A stretch of 64,000 nt of DNA, from positions 248,001 through 312,000 of the forward strand of contig NZ_RQIH01000005.1 of assembly GCF_003939025.1 (NCBI RefSeq). The letters run 5' to 3'. The notes below the pieces were generated by a model. The model had not been told where the DNA came from. It searched no databases and saw nothing but the letters and a program-made list of their open reading frames with translations. The stretch is from Rhizobium sophoriradicis (GTDB lineage Bacteria; Pseudomonadota; Alphaproteobacteria; Rhizobiales; Rhizobiaceae). The position numbers and the translations under genes were made by a program. The stretch's first letter is position 1. Each line of letters opens with the position of its first letter. Positions 19,701-27,361 of this stretch are shown one piece after another.

Positions 19701-22283
19701 ACCTATCATGCGGTGATCGCGGCTTCCCGCGTCACCCTGCATGCGAAGAACGGCAAGGTGGTCGACCAGATCAACCGCGCCGTCGCCCTCTTTGCACCCT
19801 CGAAAGATGAACTGCAGGAAATGGAGCGCGCCGAGCGCAACAAGGTTCCGGTCAAGCGCATCGCTCCGGTGGCGCCGCCTGTCGTGCCGGCCGTCGTCAT
19901 CGAGGAGGGAGGCGATCTCGACTTCTGGAACGGCATCGGCGGCTTTGCCCGAGACGGCCGCGAATATGTCGTTCGCCTGCCCGGGGGCCATGCGACGCCC
20001 CAGCCCTGGATCAACGTCATTTCCAACGACAGGTTCGGCTTTCACGTGTCGGCCGAAGGCGCTGGCTTCACCTGGAGCGTCAATTCGCGCGATTACCAGC
20101 TGACCTCCTGGTCGAACGATGCGGTGGTCAACCGTTCGGGTGAGGCCTTCTATCTCGCCGATCTCGACAGCGGTGCGGTCATGACGCCGTTCGCAGCGCT
20201 GTCGCGCCGGCCGGACGTTCGTTTTGAGGCCCGCCACGGGCTCGGCTATTCGGTCTTCTCGAGCATCCAGCACGATATCGCACTGGAGCTGACGCAGACG
20301 GTCGCCCGCGACAAGCCGGTGAAGCTGCAGCGCCTGCGCCTGCGCAACACCGGCTCGACCGGCCGCAGGCTGCGGCTCTACGGTTACGTTGAATGGGTCC
20401 TCGGCAGCAATCCGGGACGCACCGCACCCTTCATCTTGTCGAGCCAAGATGAGGAGACGGGCGCGCTGTTTGCCACCAATCCCTACAGCATCGATTTTTC
20501 CAACCGAACCGCCTTCTTCGCGGCGAGCGAGACTCCTTCGAGCGTCTGCGCAAGCCGGCGCGAGTTCATCGGCAAGGCGGGAACGATCCAGGCGCCGCAG
20601 GCCGTTACGTCAGCGGCTGCTCTTTCGGGTGCGACCGAACTCGACGGCGATCCGGCCGCGGCTCTGGCGATCGACATCGAGCTTAACGCCGGCGAGGAGC
20701 GCGACTTCACCTTCTTCCTCGGCGATACGCCGACGGAAGAAGAAGCGCGCGCCGTCATCGCCGATATCCGCAAGGCTTCGTTCGATGATGCCGTCGAGGC
20801 AAACCGCAGCTTCTGGCGGGATTTCACCGGCAGGCTGCAGATCTCGACGCCGGATCGCGGGATGAACAATCTCGTCAACACCTGGCTGCCCTATCAGAGC
20901 CTCGGCTGCCGGATCATGGCCCGCACCGCCTTCTACCAGGCAAGCGGCGCCTTCGGCTTCCGCGATCAGCTGCAGGACACGCTGGCCTTCCTGCTGCACG
21001 AACCCTCGATCGCCCGCCGGCAGATCCTGAACGCCGCCTCGCGCCAATTCCGCGAGGGCGATGTCCAGCATTGGTGGTTGCCGGGAACGGGTGCCGGCGT
21101 CCGCACGATGATCTCGGACGACGTCGTCTGGCTGAGCTATGCGATCCACCACTATTGCAGCGTCACCGGCGACAAGAGCGTGCTCGACGAGGAAATCGCC
21201 TTCCTGGAAGGTCCGGCGCTTCTCGAGGGACAGCATGACTCCTTCTACAAGCCGGAGATTTCCGAGGATAAGGCGAGCGTCTACGAACATGCGGCGCTGG
21301 CACTCGATCTCGCCATCGCCCGCAAGGGGGCTAACGGCCTGCCGCTGTTCCTCGGCGGCGACTGGAACGACGGCATGAACCGCGTCGGCATCGCCGGCCG
21401 CGGCACCAGCGTCTGGCTCGGCTGGTTCCTGGCGGGTGCATTGCGCAACTTCATTCCCTATGCCGAAGAGCGCGGCGACACTGCGCGCGCAAAGCGCTGG
21501 TCTGCACATCTAAAGGACTTGAAGAAAGCGCTCGAAACCGCGGGATGGGACGGCGGCTACTATCGCCGAGGCACGTTCGACGATGGCGCGCTGCTCGGTT
21601 CCAAGGAAAGCCCGGAATGCCGGATCGATTCGATCGCGCAGTCCTGGAGCGTTCTATCCGGCGAGGGCGACCCGGCCCGCGCCGTCAAGGCCATGGACGC
21701 CGTGCTCGATCAACTGGTCGACGAGGAAGCCCGCATCGTCCGGCTGTTCACGCCGCCTTTCATCAATTCCGCCAGGGATCCCGGTTATATCAAGGCTTAT
21801 CCGCCGGGCGTACGCGAAAACGGCGGCCAATATACCCATGCCGCGACCTGGGTGGTGATGGCGCTGGCCGAGCTCAAGCGGGGCGATGATGCTCTGCGCT
21901 GCTTCCAGATCCTCAACCCGATCACCCATGCGCTCGACAAGGCTTCGGCCGAGCAATACCGGGTCGAACCCTATGTCGTGGCTGCCGACGTCTATGGACA
22001 TGAGCCCTATACGGCGCGCGGCGGCTGGACCTGGTACACGGGCTCGGCCGGCTGGCTCTACCGGGCTGCCGTTGAGGGCATTCTCGGTATCCGGTTGAAA
22101 GACGGCCGGCTTTATGTGCGTCCGTCGCTTCCGTCGGAATGGGACGGTTTTGCGGCAGAGGTGGAGCGGGGCGACGGCAAATACCGCATTTCGGTCTCAA
22201 AAGCGTCCAATGCTAGCGGTTACACTCTGTCGATTAACGGCAGCGAAATCGCCGATCCCGAAGAGGGATATCCGCTCGGATAA
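13764..22283 (+). CDS. ndvB: Cyclic beta-1,2-glucan synthase NdvB
   Basis: A giant inner-membrane enzyme (2839 residues from this ATG; S. meliloti NdvB is about 2830). It makes the cyclic beta-1,2-glucan of the rhizobial periplasm from UDP-glucose, initiating on itself, elongating and cyclising. Order: an N-terminal soluble part; hydrophobic segments around residues 410-465; a glycosyltransferase (GT84) part with L-D-A-D-T near residue 623 and Q-H-R-W-A-R-G-D-W near 771; more membrane helices to about 1000; a glycoamylase-like domain from about 1270 (S-G-S-M-F-E-Y-L); and a C-terminal GH94 phosphorylase-like part with G-G-D-W-N-D-G-M-N near 2530, which controls ring size in homologues. The start is uncertain: TTG 13740, ATG 13764 and ATG 13809 are all possible, and none has a strong ribosome binding site. 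Loss in other rhizobia impairs nodule invasion and hypo-osmotic adaptation. Confidence 0.95.
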   Translation: MSIAILSPSLPREPEMKQIDHNDSIRSTYLSIEDIKAMGDAVARNGVDKLPAFAPFDFFARHKENQKEILRVYRTTATDVEAGETITPAAEWLLDNHYIVEEAIQEVRRDFPRRFYRELPTMPVGGVEIPRTLVLAWLYVAHTHSTISQESLTALVDGFQANETLRIGELWALPSLVRYVLVENLRRISSRVEASRRLRRRANEAADELVRLTDPAKAAAYLKTLEPLAEDNTFSTQFLYRLRDGSQTSSLAITWLDERLEELGRNTEEATTAEHSRLSSGNVTMGNIIRSLREIDDTEWSVWVEQVSHVDKLLWEHSDYGILDSGSRNKYRKQIEKLAKRSPLTEMEIAQLALDMTDAAKASGEPQPHEPNVGGFLSGAQRPKLEARANYRPTVTQHFVRAVRQFNWLAIAVPVMLLTVIAMAVVGNFMASAGMGALEIAVLLIMFSLPASEGATGLFNTLLSFFVTPARLVGYEFKEGIPEDARTLLVVPCLISNRDSVDDHVRNLEVHYLANPRGEIYFALLSDWPDSDVEETPADLEVLDYARREIANLSARYAYDGKTRFYLLHRRRLYNASEGVWMGWERKRGKLHELNMLLRGDRDTTYLPGANAVPANVQYVMTLDADTRLMRDAVTKLVGKLYHPINRPVINPKTGRVESGYGVLQPRVTPSLTTGKDASVFQRVFSINRGLDPYVFTVSDVYQDLAGEGTFTGKGLYHVDAFEASLKGRIDENSVLSHDLLEGSMARCALVTDLELVEDFPIRYEVETSRQHRWARGDWQLLPYMFNPKYGVTALGRWKMFDNLRRSLTPIAWFFASVLGWYFMGPLGALVWQILLIFCLFVAPTLSLINGIIPRTSDIVARAHLYTVWSDITAANAQVALRIVFIADSACMMADAIGRSLYRLFVSRKLMLQWRTAASVQAGGQGTLASYYKQMWHAPVLALLALGFAALPGDNAFLVGIPFALLWILSPVVAWYVSQSAETEDRLEVADSVSSELRKIARRTWRYFETFTTAEQNYLPPDNIQETPHVIVAARTSPTNIGVYLLSVVSGRQFGWFSFEETLERLEQTIATIDKMEKFRGHLFNWYHSDTLQTLGPRYVSAVDSGNLAGHLIAVSSACRNWAEAPSAHMQGNLDGVGDTAGILGEVLADLPDDRKTVRPLRRRLEERIVGFQNALAAVKREHEFASIRIINLAVLARDIEKLAANLDHEVKSKQSEEVTQWAASLVKVCEAHISDSTFDLSKVDALRPRLVALRDKARDLAFSMDFGFLFRPERRLLSIGYRVESGELDQACYDLLASECRLTSLFGIAKGDLPTEHWYRLGRQVVPVGSRGALVSWSGSMFEYLMPPLVMQERGGGILNQTNNLVVVEQMNYARKLGIPWGISEAAFNARDHNLNYQYTNFGVPTLGLKRGLGHNAVIAPYASLLASQYDPPGALENLQRLRKVGALGKFGFHDAVDFTPTRVPEGKKCAVVYNYYAHHHGMSIAAVANVAFNGHLRELFHSDPVIEAAELLLQEKAPRDIPVMSGKHESDTPASIQDDLLRPEIRKISDPASRDRELVFLSNGHYSLMLTATGAGYSRWNGLSVSRWKADPTEDRWGTFIFLRDTATNEWWSATAEPKGVEGEKIKVEFADEKAQFIKTVGDLTSEVECIIATEHDAEARRVTLLNMGTEDRFIEVTSYLEPVITSDDTDNAHPAFARMFVKTEIGKRGDVIRAERNKRDPNEPNISIAHLIVDNAGDTRHTEFETDRRKFIGRGRSLADAAAFDPGATLSGSDGFMLDPVMSLRRTVRVPAGKKVSVFFWTIAAPNRDEVDKAVNRYRHPDAFNHELVQAWTRTQVQMRHVGVTSQQAAAFQHLGRYLVYPDMQLRKDEATVEAGLQSQSALWPLAISGDFPIFTLRVNDDMDLDIAREALLAQEYLRSRGVTADLIIMNERASSYAQDMQHALDAMCENVRRMGQADGLRQHIFAVRKDLMEESTYHAVIAASRVTLHAKNGKVVDQINRAVALFAPSKDELQEMERAERNKVPVKRIAPVAPPVVPAVVIEEGGDLDFWNGIGGFARDGREYVVRLPGGHATPQPWINVISNDRFGFHVSAEGAGFTWSVNSRDYQLTSWSNDAVVNRSGEAFYLADLDSGAVMTPFAALSRRPDVRFEARHGLGYSVFSSIQHDIALELTQTVARDKPVKLQRLRLRNTGSTGRRLRLYGYVEWVLGSNPGRTAPFILSSQDEETGALFATNPYSIDFSNRTAFFAASETPSSVCASRREFIGKAGTIQAPQAVTSAAALSGATELDGDPAAALAIDIELNAGEERDFTFFLGDTPTEEEARAVIADIRKASFDDAVEANRSFWRDFTGRLQISTPDRGMNNLVNTWLPYQSLGCRIMARTAFYQASGAFGFRDQLQDTLAFLLHEPSIARRQILNAASRQFREGDVQHWWLPGTGAGVRTMISDDVVWLSYAIHHYCSVTGDKSVLDEEIAFLEGPALLEGQHDSFYKPEISEDKASVYEHAALALDLAIARKGANGLPLFLGGDWNDGMNRVGIAGRGTSVWLGWFLAGALRNFIPYAEERGDTARAKRWSAHLKDLKKALETAGWDGGYYRRGTFDDGALLGSKESPECRIDSIAQSWSVLSGEGDPARAVKAMDAVLDQLVDEEARIVRLFTPPFINSARDPGYIKAYPPGVRENGGQYTHAATWVVMALAELKRGDDALRCFQILNPITHALDKASAEQYRVEPYVVAADVYGHEPYTARGGWTWYTGSAGWLYRAAVEGILGIRLKDGRLYVRPSLPSEWDGFAAEVERGDGKYRISVSKASNASGYTLSINGSEIADPEEGYPLG

Positions 22284-22321
22284 AAGCGTTTCTCCACGCA
22301 GACATCACCGGCGATTCGCGA

Positions 22322-22349
22322 ACGGCCAAAAGGGAACCCTTTTGGCCGT
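22322..22349. repeat. Long palindrome between ndvB and opgC
   Basis: ACGGCCAAAAGGG and CCCTTTTGGCCGT are perfect 13-base arms separated by two bases. No T tract follows, so it is more likely a partial attenuator or mRNA-stabilising hairpin between two cotranscribed genes than a full terminator. Confidence 0.6.
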
Positions 22350-22384
22350 CGTCGCGTTTGCAATCGGATAACAGGAGACACCTC

Positions 22385-23623
22385 ATGGCAAGCACGCTGT
22401 CCGAAGCCATCGGCACCGAGCGCAGTTCCCTATCGCCAGCTGCGCCAAGGCGCGATACACGGCTTGACGTGCTGCGTGGCCTCGCCCTGATCATGATCTT
22501 CATCAATCATGTTCCCGGGCAGTTCTTCGAATATGCGACGACGAAGAATTTCGGCTTCTCCGATGCCGCCGAGGCCTTCGTGCTGATATCGGGCATTGCC
22601 GTCGGCCTTGCTTACGGGAGCCGCTTTCAGCCGGGCAACCGGCTCAGCATGGCGATCAAGGCGGCAAAGCGGGCCTTCACGCTCTACCTCGCCCATATGA
22701 TCACGACATTCATGACGCTGGCGCTGTTCATCTGCGGCGCCTGGCTGTTCCACCGGCCCGGACTTCTTGTCGAAATCAATATTCTGGCGGTGCTGATGAA
22801 CCTCAAGGACGGTATCCCGGCGCTGCTCCTGCTCGGCCACCAGATCGGCTACAACAATATCCTGCCCATGTACGGGGCGTTGCTGCTGATGGTGCCGATC
22901 CTCCTTCTCCTGAACGAGCGAAGCCCGCTGCTGGCGCTTGCCGTCTCGGGCACGGTCTGGCTGCTCGCCGGCATTTATCAGGTGGCGCCGCACAACATGC
23001 TGATCGAAGGCTATTGGTTCCTCAATCCGCTCTCTTGGCAATTCCTATTTTCGATCGGCATCGTCTCGATCCTGCATATCAACCGCGGCGGCCGGATCCC
23101 GCGGCATCCGCTATTGCTAGGCGTCGCCGCCGCTTACGTCGTGCTGTCCTTCGTCTGGGTGACAGGTCATCTCTGGATTTTCGGCAACTCGCTGGCAGCG
23201 CTTGGCCTGCCGCCTGTTATCACCGGTTTCGACAAGACCTTCTTGTCGCTGCCGCGGCTGCTGCATGTGCTGGCGCTGACCTATCTGATTATCAGCATCC
23301 CCGCATTCTCCCGCATCCTGCGGCGTCCCGCGGACCACCCGCTGACGATCCTCGGCCGGCATTCGCTCAACATCTTTGTCGCCGGCACGATCCTCGCCAT
23401 GGTCGGCCAGGTGGTGCTCTACATCACCAACAAGGATCCGCTGGTCGGCCCGATCTTCGTCATCGCCGGGATTGCGACGCAATTCTCCTATGCCTACTAT
23501 CTCGAGCACAAGCGTCAGCAGGGCAAGGTCAAGAGTAAGCTCGTCACCGAGGTTGCCGCCGTCCCGGTGCCCGTGCGGATCGGCGGCGCGGCAAACACCT
23601 ATCGCCGCACCAATCGGAAATAA
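22385..23623 (+). CDS. opgC: OpgC-family membrane protein, probable glucan succinyltransferase
   Basis: A 412-residue protein with about ten membrane segments. It begins after a short tail with R-L-D-V-L-R-G-L-A-L-I-M-I-F-I-N-H-V-P, the acyltransferase-3/OpgC start with its conserved His. OpgC proteins add succinyl groups to periplasmic glucans from the membrane. The position directly after ndvB (101 bases) makes the cyclic glucan the likely substrate; that is inference from context. ATG 22385 is preferred over 22358 because AGGAGA lies seven bases upstream. Confidence 0.85.
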   Translation: MASTLSEAIGTERSSLSPAAPRRDTRLDVLRGLALIMIFINHVPGQFFEYATTKNFGFSDAAEAFVLISGIAVGLAYGSRFQPGNRLSMAIKAAKRAFTLYLAHMITTFMTLALFICGAWLFHRPGLLVEINILAVLMNLKDGIPALLLLGHQIGYNNILPMYGALLLMVPILLLLNERSPLLALAVSGTVWLLAGIYQVAPHNMLIEGYWFLNPLSWQFLFSIGIVSILHINRGGRIPRHPLLLGVAAAYVVLSFVWVTGHLWIFGNSLAALGLPPVITGFDKTFLSLPRLLHVLALTYLIISIPAFSRILRRPADHPLTILGRHSLNIFVAGTILAMVGQVVLYITNKDPLVGPIFVIAGIATQFSYAYYLEHKRQQGKVKSKLVTEVAAVPVPVRIGGAANTYRRTNRK

Positions 23624-23655
23624 CAGCCGGCTTTGCCTGGAGACTGGATAGAAGT

Positions 23656-23688
23656 GAGCCGGCGGGCCATGCCCGTCGGCTCAGTTTT
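23656..23688 (+). terminator. Terminator of opgC
   Basis: A 12-bp stem with one G-U pair (23656-23667 with 23671-23682, CAT loop) is followed by AGTTTTTG. It overlaps the stop codon of the convergent VOC gene. Confidence 0.8.
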
Positions 23689-24034
23689 TGTGAACGAGGA
23701 TGTTCACCAGCCTGTTCAGGGGATCGCGGACATAAAAGCGCCTGACGCCCCAGGGCTCGTCCACTGGGCCGTATTCGATCGGAAAACCGGCGGCCGACAT
23801 CGCCGCGAAAGCAGCATCGAGATCGTCGACTTCGATCGAGAGGTCCGGCACCGGCGTGCCGGAGCCACCTTCGCTGGCGATGCTCACCTGAACGTTCATA
23901 GGCCTCGCGGCGCCGAAGGTGGTGATCCAGCCGTGATCCATGATCACGTCGAGGCCGAGGATATCCTGATAGAACCGCCGGGCCGGCGTGATGTCGGGTG
24001 CCGCAATATTGGCAACGATGCGCAGGACCTTCAT
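23681..24034 (-). CDS. VOC-superfamily (glyoxalase/dioxygenase-like) protein
   Basis: A 117-residue single-domain vicinal oxygen chelate protein: MKVLRIVANIAAPDITPARR, then F-Y-Q-D-I-L-G-L-D-V, and a C-terminal Y-V-R-D-P-L-N-R-L-V-N-I-L half. The Glu/His metal pattern is not clear, so it may be a non-enzymatic or resistance-type member. It lies on the minus strand between opgC and ndvA and is probably unrelated to glucan metabolism. Confidence 0.8.
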   Translation of the reverse strand: MKVLRIVANIAAPDITPARRFYQDILGLDVIMDHGWITTFGAARPMNVQVSIASEGGSGTPVPDLSIEVDDLDAAFAAMSAAGFPIEYGPVDEPWGVRRFYVRDPLNRLVNILVHKN

Positions 24035-24123
24035 GGGCTTTCCCCCCGATGCTTGGACAAGGCGGAAGGTAGGAAGATCGCCAGGGTGGTCAATCGCGGG
24101 AATGGCGACGTGGCGGCGTATGG

Positions 24124-24190
24124 CACCCCCTCTGCCCTGCCGGGCATCTCCCCACCTGTGGGGGAGATGCCCGGCAGGGCAGAGGGGGTG
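24124..24190. repeat. RIME-like palindromic intergenic element
   Basis: A perfect inverted repeat with 30-base arms (24124-24153 and 24161-24190) around a 7-base centre. The arms are rich in CTGCCC and ATCTCCCC motifs typical of Rhizobium-specific intergenic mosaic elements. It lies between the VOC gene start and the ndvA terminator. Confidence 0.8.
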
Positions 24191-24235
24191 GCTCAGGGTA
24201 CACGGAGAGTTGGACTGGCCTTACCCAGAAACAAA

Positions 24236-24265
24236 AAGGCCGGAAGGAGCTACCCTTCCGGCCTT
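24236..24265 (-). terminator. Terminator of ndvA
   Basis: A 12-bp stem (AAGGCCGGAAGG / CCTTCCGGCCTT, 6-base loop) lies 20 bases after the ndvA stop. On the minus strand it runs into TTTTTG. Confidence 0.85.
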
Positions 24266-24284
24266 TGTTTTGAAACCCGACCGA

Positions 24285-26048
24285 TCAGGCCGCTTCCGTG
24301 GCGTGGGCCTTGCGGACTTCGGCGTCCGTCAGGATACCGCTTGCGCGCAGCAGGGCGGCGAAGCGACCGTTGCTCTGGCTGAGTTCGTCGAAGCTGCCCT
24401 GCTCGGCGACGCGGCCATTGTCCAGGAAGAGCACCATGTCGGCTTCGCGGACCGTCGACAGACGGTGGGCGATGATGAAGGTGGTGCGATTCTCACGCAG
24501 ATTGTCGATCGCTGCCTTGACGCGGGCTTCAGTCTCGACGTCGAGCGCCGAGGTGGCCTCATCGAGCACCAGGATCGGCGCGTCCTTGAGGATGGCGCGG
24601 GCGATCGCGATGCGCTGGCGCTCGCCGCCGGAGAGCTTGTTGCCGCGCTCACCGACATGGGTGTCGTAGCGATGCTCACGGGTCTCGATGAAGTCGGCGG
24701 CGGCGGCGGCCTCGGCCGCACGGCGCATTTCCTCTTCGCTCGCGCCCTCGCGGCCGAGACGGATATTGTCGCTGATCGAACGGTTCAGCAGGCCCGCATC
24801 CTGGAAGACGGTGGCGATATGCCGACGCAGCGACTTGCGGGTCACCTTGGTGATATCGGTGCCGTCGACGAGAATCTGGCCGCCCTGCGGATCGTAGACG
24901 CGCTGCAGCAGGTTGACCAGCGTGGTCTTGCCGGCGCCGGTCGGCCCGACGATGGCGACCGTCTGGCCGGCCTTCACCGAGAAGGAAACATTGTGCAGGC
25001 CCTGCGAACTGTTGCCGAAGCCGAACGAGACGTCGCGGAATTCGACCGCACCCTTGACGTTCTTGATCTCGCCGTTGCCGGCCGGCTCTTCACGTTCACG
25101 CACCGAATCCTCGAGCGTGTAGAAGTCCTGGAGTTTGGAGCGGGCCTCGAAGATCTGTGTGGCGAATTGACGCATCAGGTCGAGACGGGCAATCAGCAGG
25201 TTGGCAAAGCCGATGAAGGCAATGACGTCACCGACGCGCAGCTCACCGGACTGGACGAGCATCGTGCCGATGATCAGGACGACCATCATCGCGATGGTTG
25301 AGGCCATGCGGTTCAGCGCGCTGGCGATCGCCCACCAGTCGAGCACCGGATACTGCGCTTCGAGCAGCCGGTTAGCGAAGGATTTCAGCGCCTTGGTCTC
25401 AGCTTCGATGCGGTTGTAGCTATGCAGCACGGACACGTTGCTGATCGAGTCGCTGACATGCGAGAAGACGGTATGGTAGTGGTTCTCGACCGAAGCCTGG
25501 CCATCCTTGGTGCGACTCATGACGACGCGGCCGATCAGCCAGTAGGCGATGGCGAGCACCATGAGCACGGCGGAAAGGCGCAGGTCCATCGACATTGCGG
25601 TCGGTATCAGCAGAGCAAGCGCGATGACCGTCGACAGATGGTTGCGCATGAATTCCAGCCAGAGGCCGAACAGCGTCTCGCAGGCGCGCAGCAGCGTATG
25701 CAGCGCGTTGGAGGTGCCGCGCTGGTGGTGCCAGGCGAGCGGCATGGAAATGATCCGGCCGAAAGCCTCCGTCAGCAACGTGGCCCGCCGCCCGTGGGCA
25801 AGCCGGTCGGCCTCGCGCGATACCAGGACGAAGGCAACGGTGTTGAACACGGCGAAGCCCGCCCACATGAACAGGATGGGCTTGACTTCACCCTTGCCCG
25901 AGATCGCATCGATGATGCGACCGAACAGGATCGGTTCCGCAATGGTAATGGTCGCCAGAACAATATTGGCGATAACGACCAGGGATACGCGGAGCTTGTA
26001 GGCGCCAAGATAGCGCAGAGCTCTTGCATAGACCTTGAATAGCGACAC
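24285..26048 (-). CDS. ndvA: Beta-1,2-glucan exporter NdvA (ABC transporter, fused membrane and ATPase domains)
   Basis: A 587-residue half-transporter that should dimerise to export cyclic beta-1,2-glucan to the periplasm. The N-terminal half has six membrane segments, beginning V-S-L-F-K-V-Y-A-R-A-L-R-Y-L. The C-terminal ATPase has G-P-T-G-A-G-K-T-T, signature L-S-G-G-E-R-Q-R, Walker B I-L-V-L-D-E-A-T-S-A-L-D, and I-I-A-H-R-L-S. A GTG start at 26048 is chosen over ATG 26066 because AAGAGG lies just before the GTG and homologues begin there with (M/V)-x-L-F-x-V-Y. It is divergent from expR, with ndvB and opgC close by. The same ndvA-expR-pyc neighbourhood is known in S. meliloti. Confidence 0.93.
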   Translation of the reverse strand: MSLFKVYARALRYLGAYKLRVSLVVIANIVLATITIAEPILFGRIIDAISGKGEVKPILFMWAGFAVFNTVAFVLVSREADRLAHGRRATLLTEAFGRIISMPLAWHHQRGTSNALHTLLRACETLFGLWLEFMRNHLSTVIALALLIPTAMSMDLRLSAVLMVLAIAYWLIGRVVMSRTKDGQASVENHYHTVFSHVSDSISNVSVLHSYNRIEAETKALKSFANRLLEAQYPVLDWWAIASALNRMASTIAMMVVLIIGTMLVQSGELRVGDVIAFIGFANLLIARLDLMRQFATQIFEARSKLQDFYTLEDSVREREEPAGNGEIKNVKGAVEFRDVSFGFGNSSQGLHNVSFSVKAGQTVAIVGPTGAGKTTLVNLLQRVYDPQGGQILVDGTDITKVTRKSLRRHIATVFQDAGLLNRSISDNIRLGREGASEEEMRRAAEAAAAADFIETREHRYDTHVGERGNKLSGGERQRIAIARAILKDAPILVLDEATSALDVETEARVKAAIDNLRENRTTFIIAHRLSTVREADMVLFLDNGRVAEQGSFDELSQSNGRFAALLRASGILTDAEVRKAHATEAA

Positions 26049-26431
26049 GTCTAACCTCTTGTGCATCTGCGAAAACGGGAATGATGCGATGCTACAAAAG
26101 GCTACCTGAACCGGCGATTAACGGATCATTCAGAGCTCACCCCGCGGAAAGATCAAGCTGAACGCTCTATCGCCTGCTGCGACGAAATCGAGCTGCATCA
26201 ATAGCATAGAGCAGTGGATCGCGTGAAGATTGCTCACATTTTTCGGCGTCAGGGTCTGGCAACCGAATATCTGCGGGATTATATGCCAGACAATTTGCGC
26301 TTGCATTTTAATAAATGTTTAGCACAGCATTGAAATTAAAGACTGCATTTTTGAAAGACCGTTTTCGCGATGAAATTGAAATGCCGCCAACGGCCTGGAT
26401 GCGGACTTAAGGTCCGGACAAGGGGCGCTTT
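26049..26431. other. Divergent intergenic region ndvA / expR
   Basis: The region is 383 bases with no gene seen. An AT-rich stretch at about 26290-26370 is the likely promoter zone for expR. A near-palindrome CGGACTTAAGGTCCG at 26402-26416 sits just ahead of the expR ribosome binding site and could be an autoregulatory site; this is a weak inference. Confidence 0.5.
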
Positions 26432-27187
26432 GTGAATATCAATTCCTTGATTCAAGTGCTTGTAATTCTGGAAGAGTGCCCAAATCCGGACGCCGTGGTC
26501 AACGAGCTCGAGCAGGTCCTCCATGGTTCCGGCTTCGAGTATTACGGTCTGCTACGCCATTTGCAGCAGACACCGGCGCAGCAGAATTCGGAATTGCGGG
26601 CCGCACCGCTGGCCGGCCGCTGGCCGGAACGATGGCTGCAGATATATGCCGCAAAAAAATACATCCGGATCGATCCGATGGTGCGCTATCTCGCCCATGC
26701 GCAACGGCCTTTCCGCTGGCGGGAGAGTATGGCGGCGTTCAACGGCAGCACGCATCGGCGCCGCATGGAGCAGATGATGGTCGATGCCTTCGGCCACGGA
26801 TTGGAGGATGGCTATCTCTTTCCGATCCACGGGCGCAACGGCATTCTGGGCAGCCTCAGTCTCGGCGGCAAACCGATCGAATTGTCGCCGGTGGAGATCG
26901 CCTTGCTCGAGGCCGTCGCGCGCAAGACCTTCTGGCGGTTGCTCGAGCTGACAGGCGAGGCTGAGGCGTTGGAGACAGTGCTGCCGGCCGAGACGCCGCT
27001 GACGCGGCGCGAGATGGAAATCCTGCATTATCTCGCCGAAGGCATGACGTCGATGGAGATCAGCAAGATGCTGAAGATCTCGAACCACACCGTCGACTGG
27101 TATATGAACGGCCTGCAGAACAAGCTGAAAGCAAAGAACAGGCAGCAGGCGGTGGCGCTCGCTTTCCGCCATGGCCTGATAAGCTGA
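26432..27187 (+). CDS. expR: LuxR-family quorum-sensing regulator ExpR
   Basis: A 251-residue transcription factor with an N-terminal autoinducer-binding domain (about residues 20-170, including W-x-x-x-Y, Y-I-R-I-D-P and F-x-W-R) and a C-terminal LuxR helix-turn-helix (L-T-R-R-E-M-E-I-L near residue 190, then M-E-I-S-K-M-L-K-I-S-N-H-T-V). It starts at GTG with AAGGGG seven bases upstream. Gene position between ndvA and pyc and overall sequence match ExpR, which in R. leguminosarum links the cin and rai systems and in S. meliloti controls exopolysaccharide genes. No AHL synthase gene is adjacent, so it is an orphan receptor here. Confidence 0.88.
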   Translation: MNINSLIQVLVILEECPNPDAVVNELEQVLHGSGFEYYGLLRHLQQTPAQQNSELRAAPLAGRWPERWLQIYAAKKYIRIDPMVRYLAHAQRPFRWRESMAAFNGSTHRRRMEQMMVDAFGHGLEDGYLFPIHGRNGILGSLSLGGKPIELSPVEIALLEAVARKTFWRLLELTGEAEALETVLPAETPLTRREMEILHYLAEGMTSMEISKMLKISNHTVDWYMNGLQNKLKAKNRQQAVALAFRHGLIS

Positions 27188-27284
27188 GCATTTCCTTATC
27201 CATTTCGCCAAAATCGCTGCATACTGCCAGTCGACATGTCTTCGCATGGCGAGAAAGTGCGTTTCGCAGTCGCAAGAGAAATTG

Positions 27285-27305
27285 AACTTCCTGTGACAAG
27301 AAGTT
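27285..27305. promoter_or_regulatory. Candidate operator upstream of pyc
   Basis: AACTTC and GAAGTT form a perfect inverted repeat with a 9-base spacer, in the 174-base gap between expR and pyc. No known regulator motif is recognised. Confidence 0.3.
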
Positions 27306-27361
27306 AAGAATTTTCTTCGCGGGTGCAGCATGCCCGCGTCTGAACGTCGGAGGAGACCGTT

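Noticed and set aside
23988..25301. 437-codon plus-strand frame opposite ndvA
   Set aside because: Antisense to NdvA motifs and runs through the RIME-like palindrome and terminator; low-complexity product.
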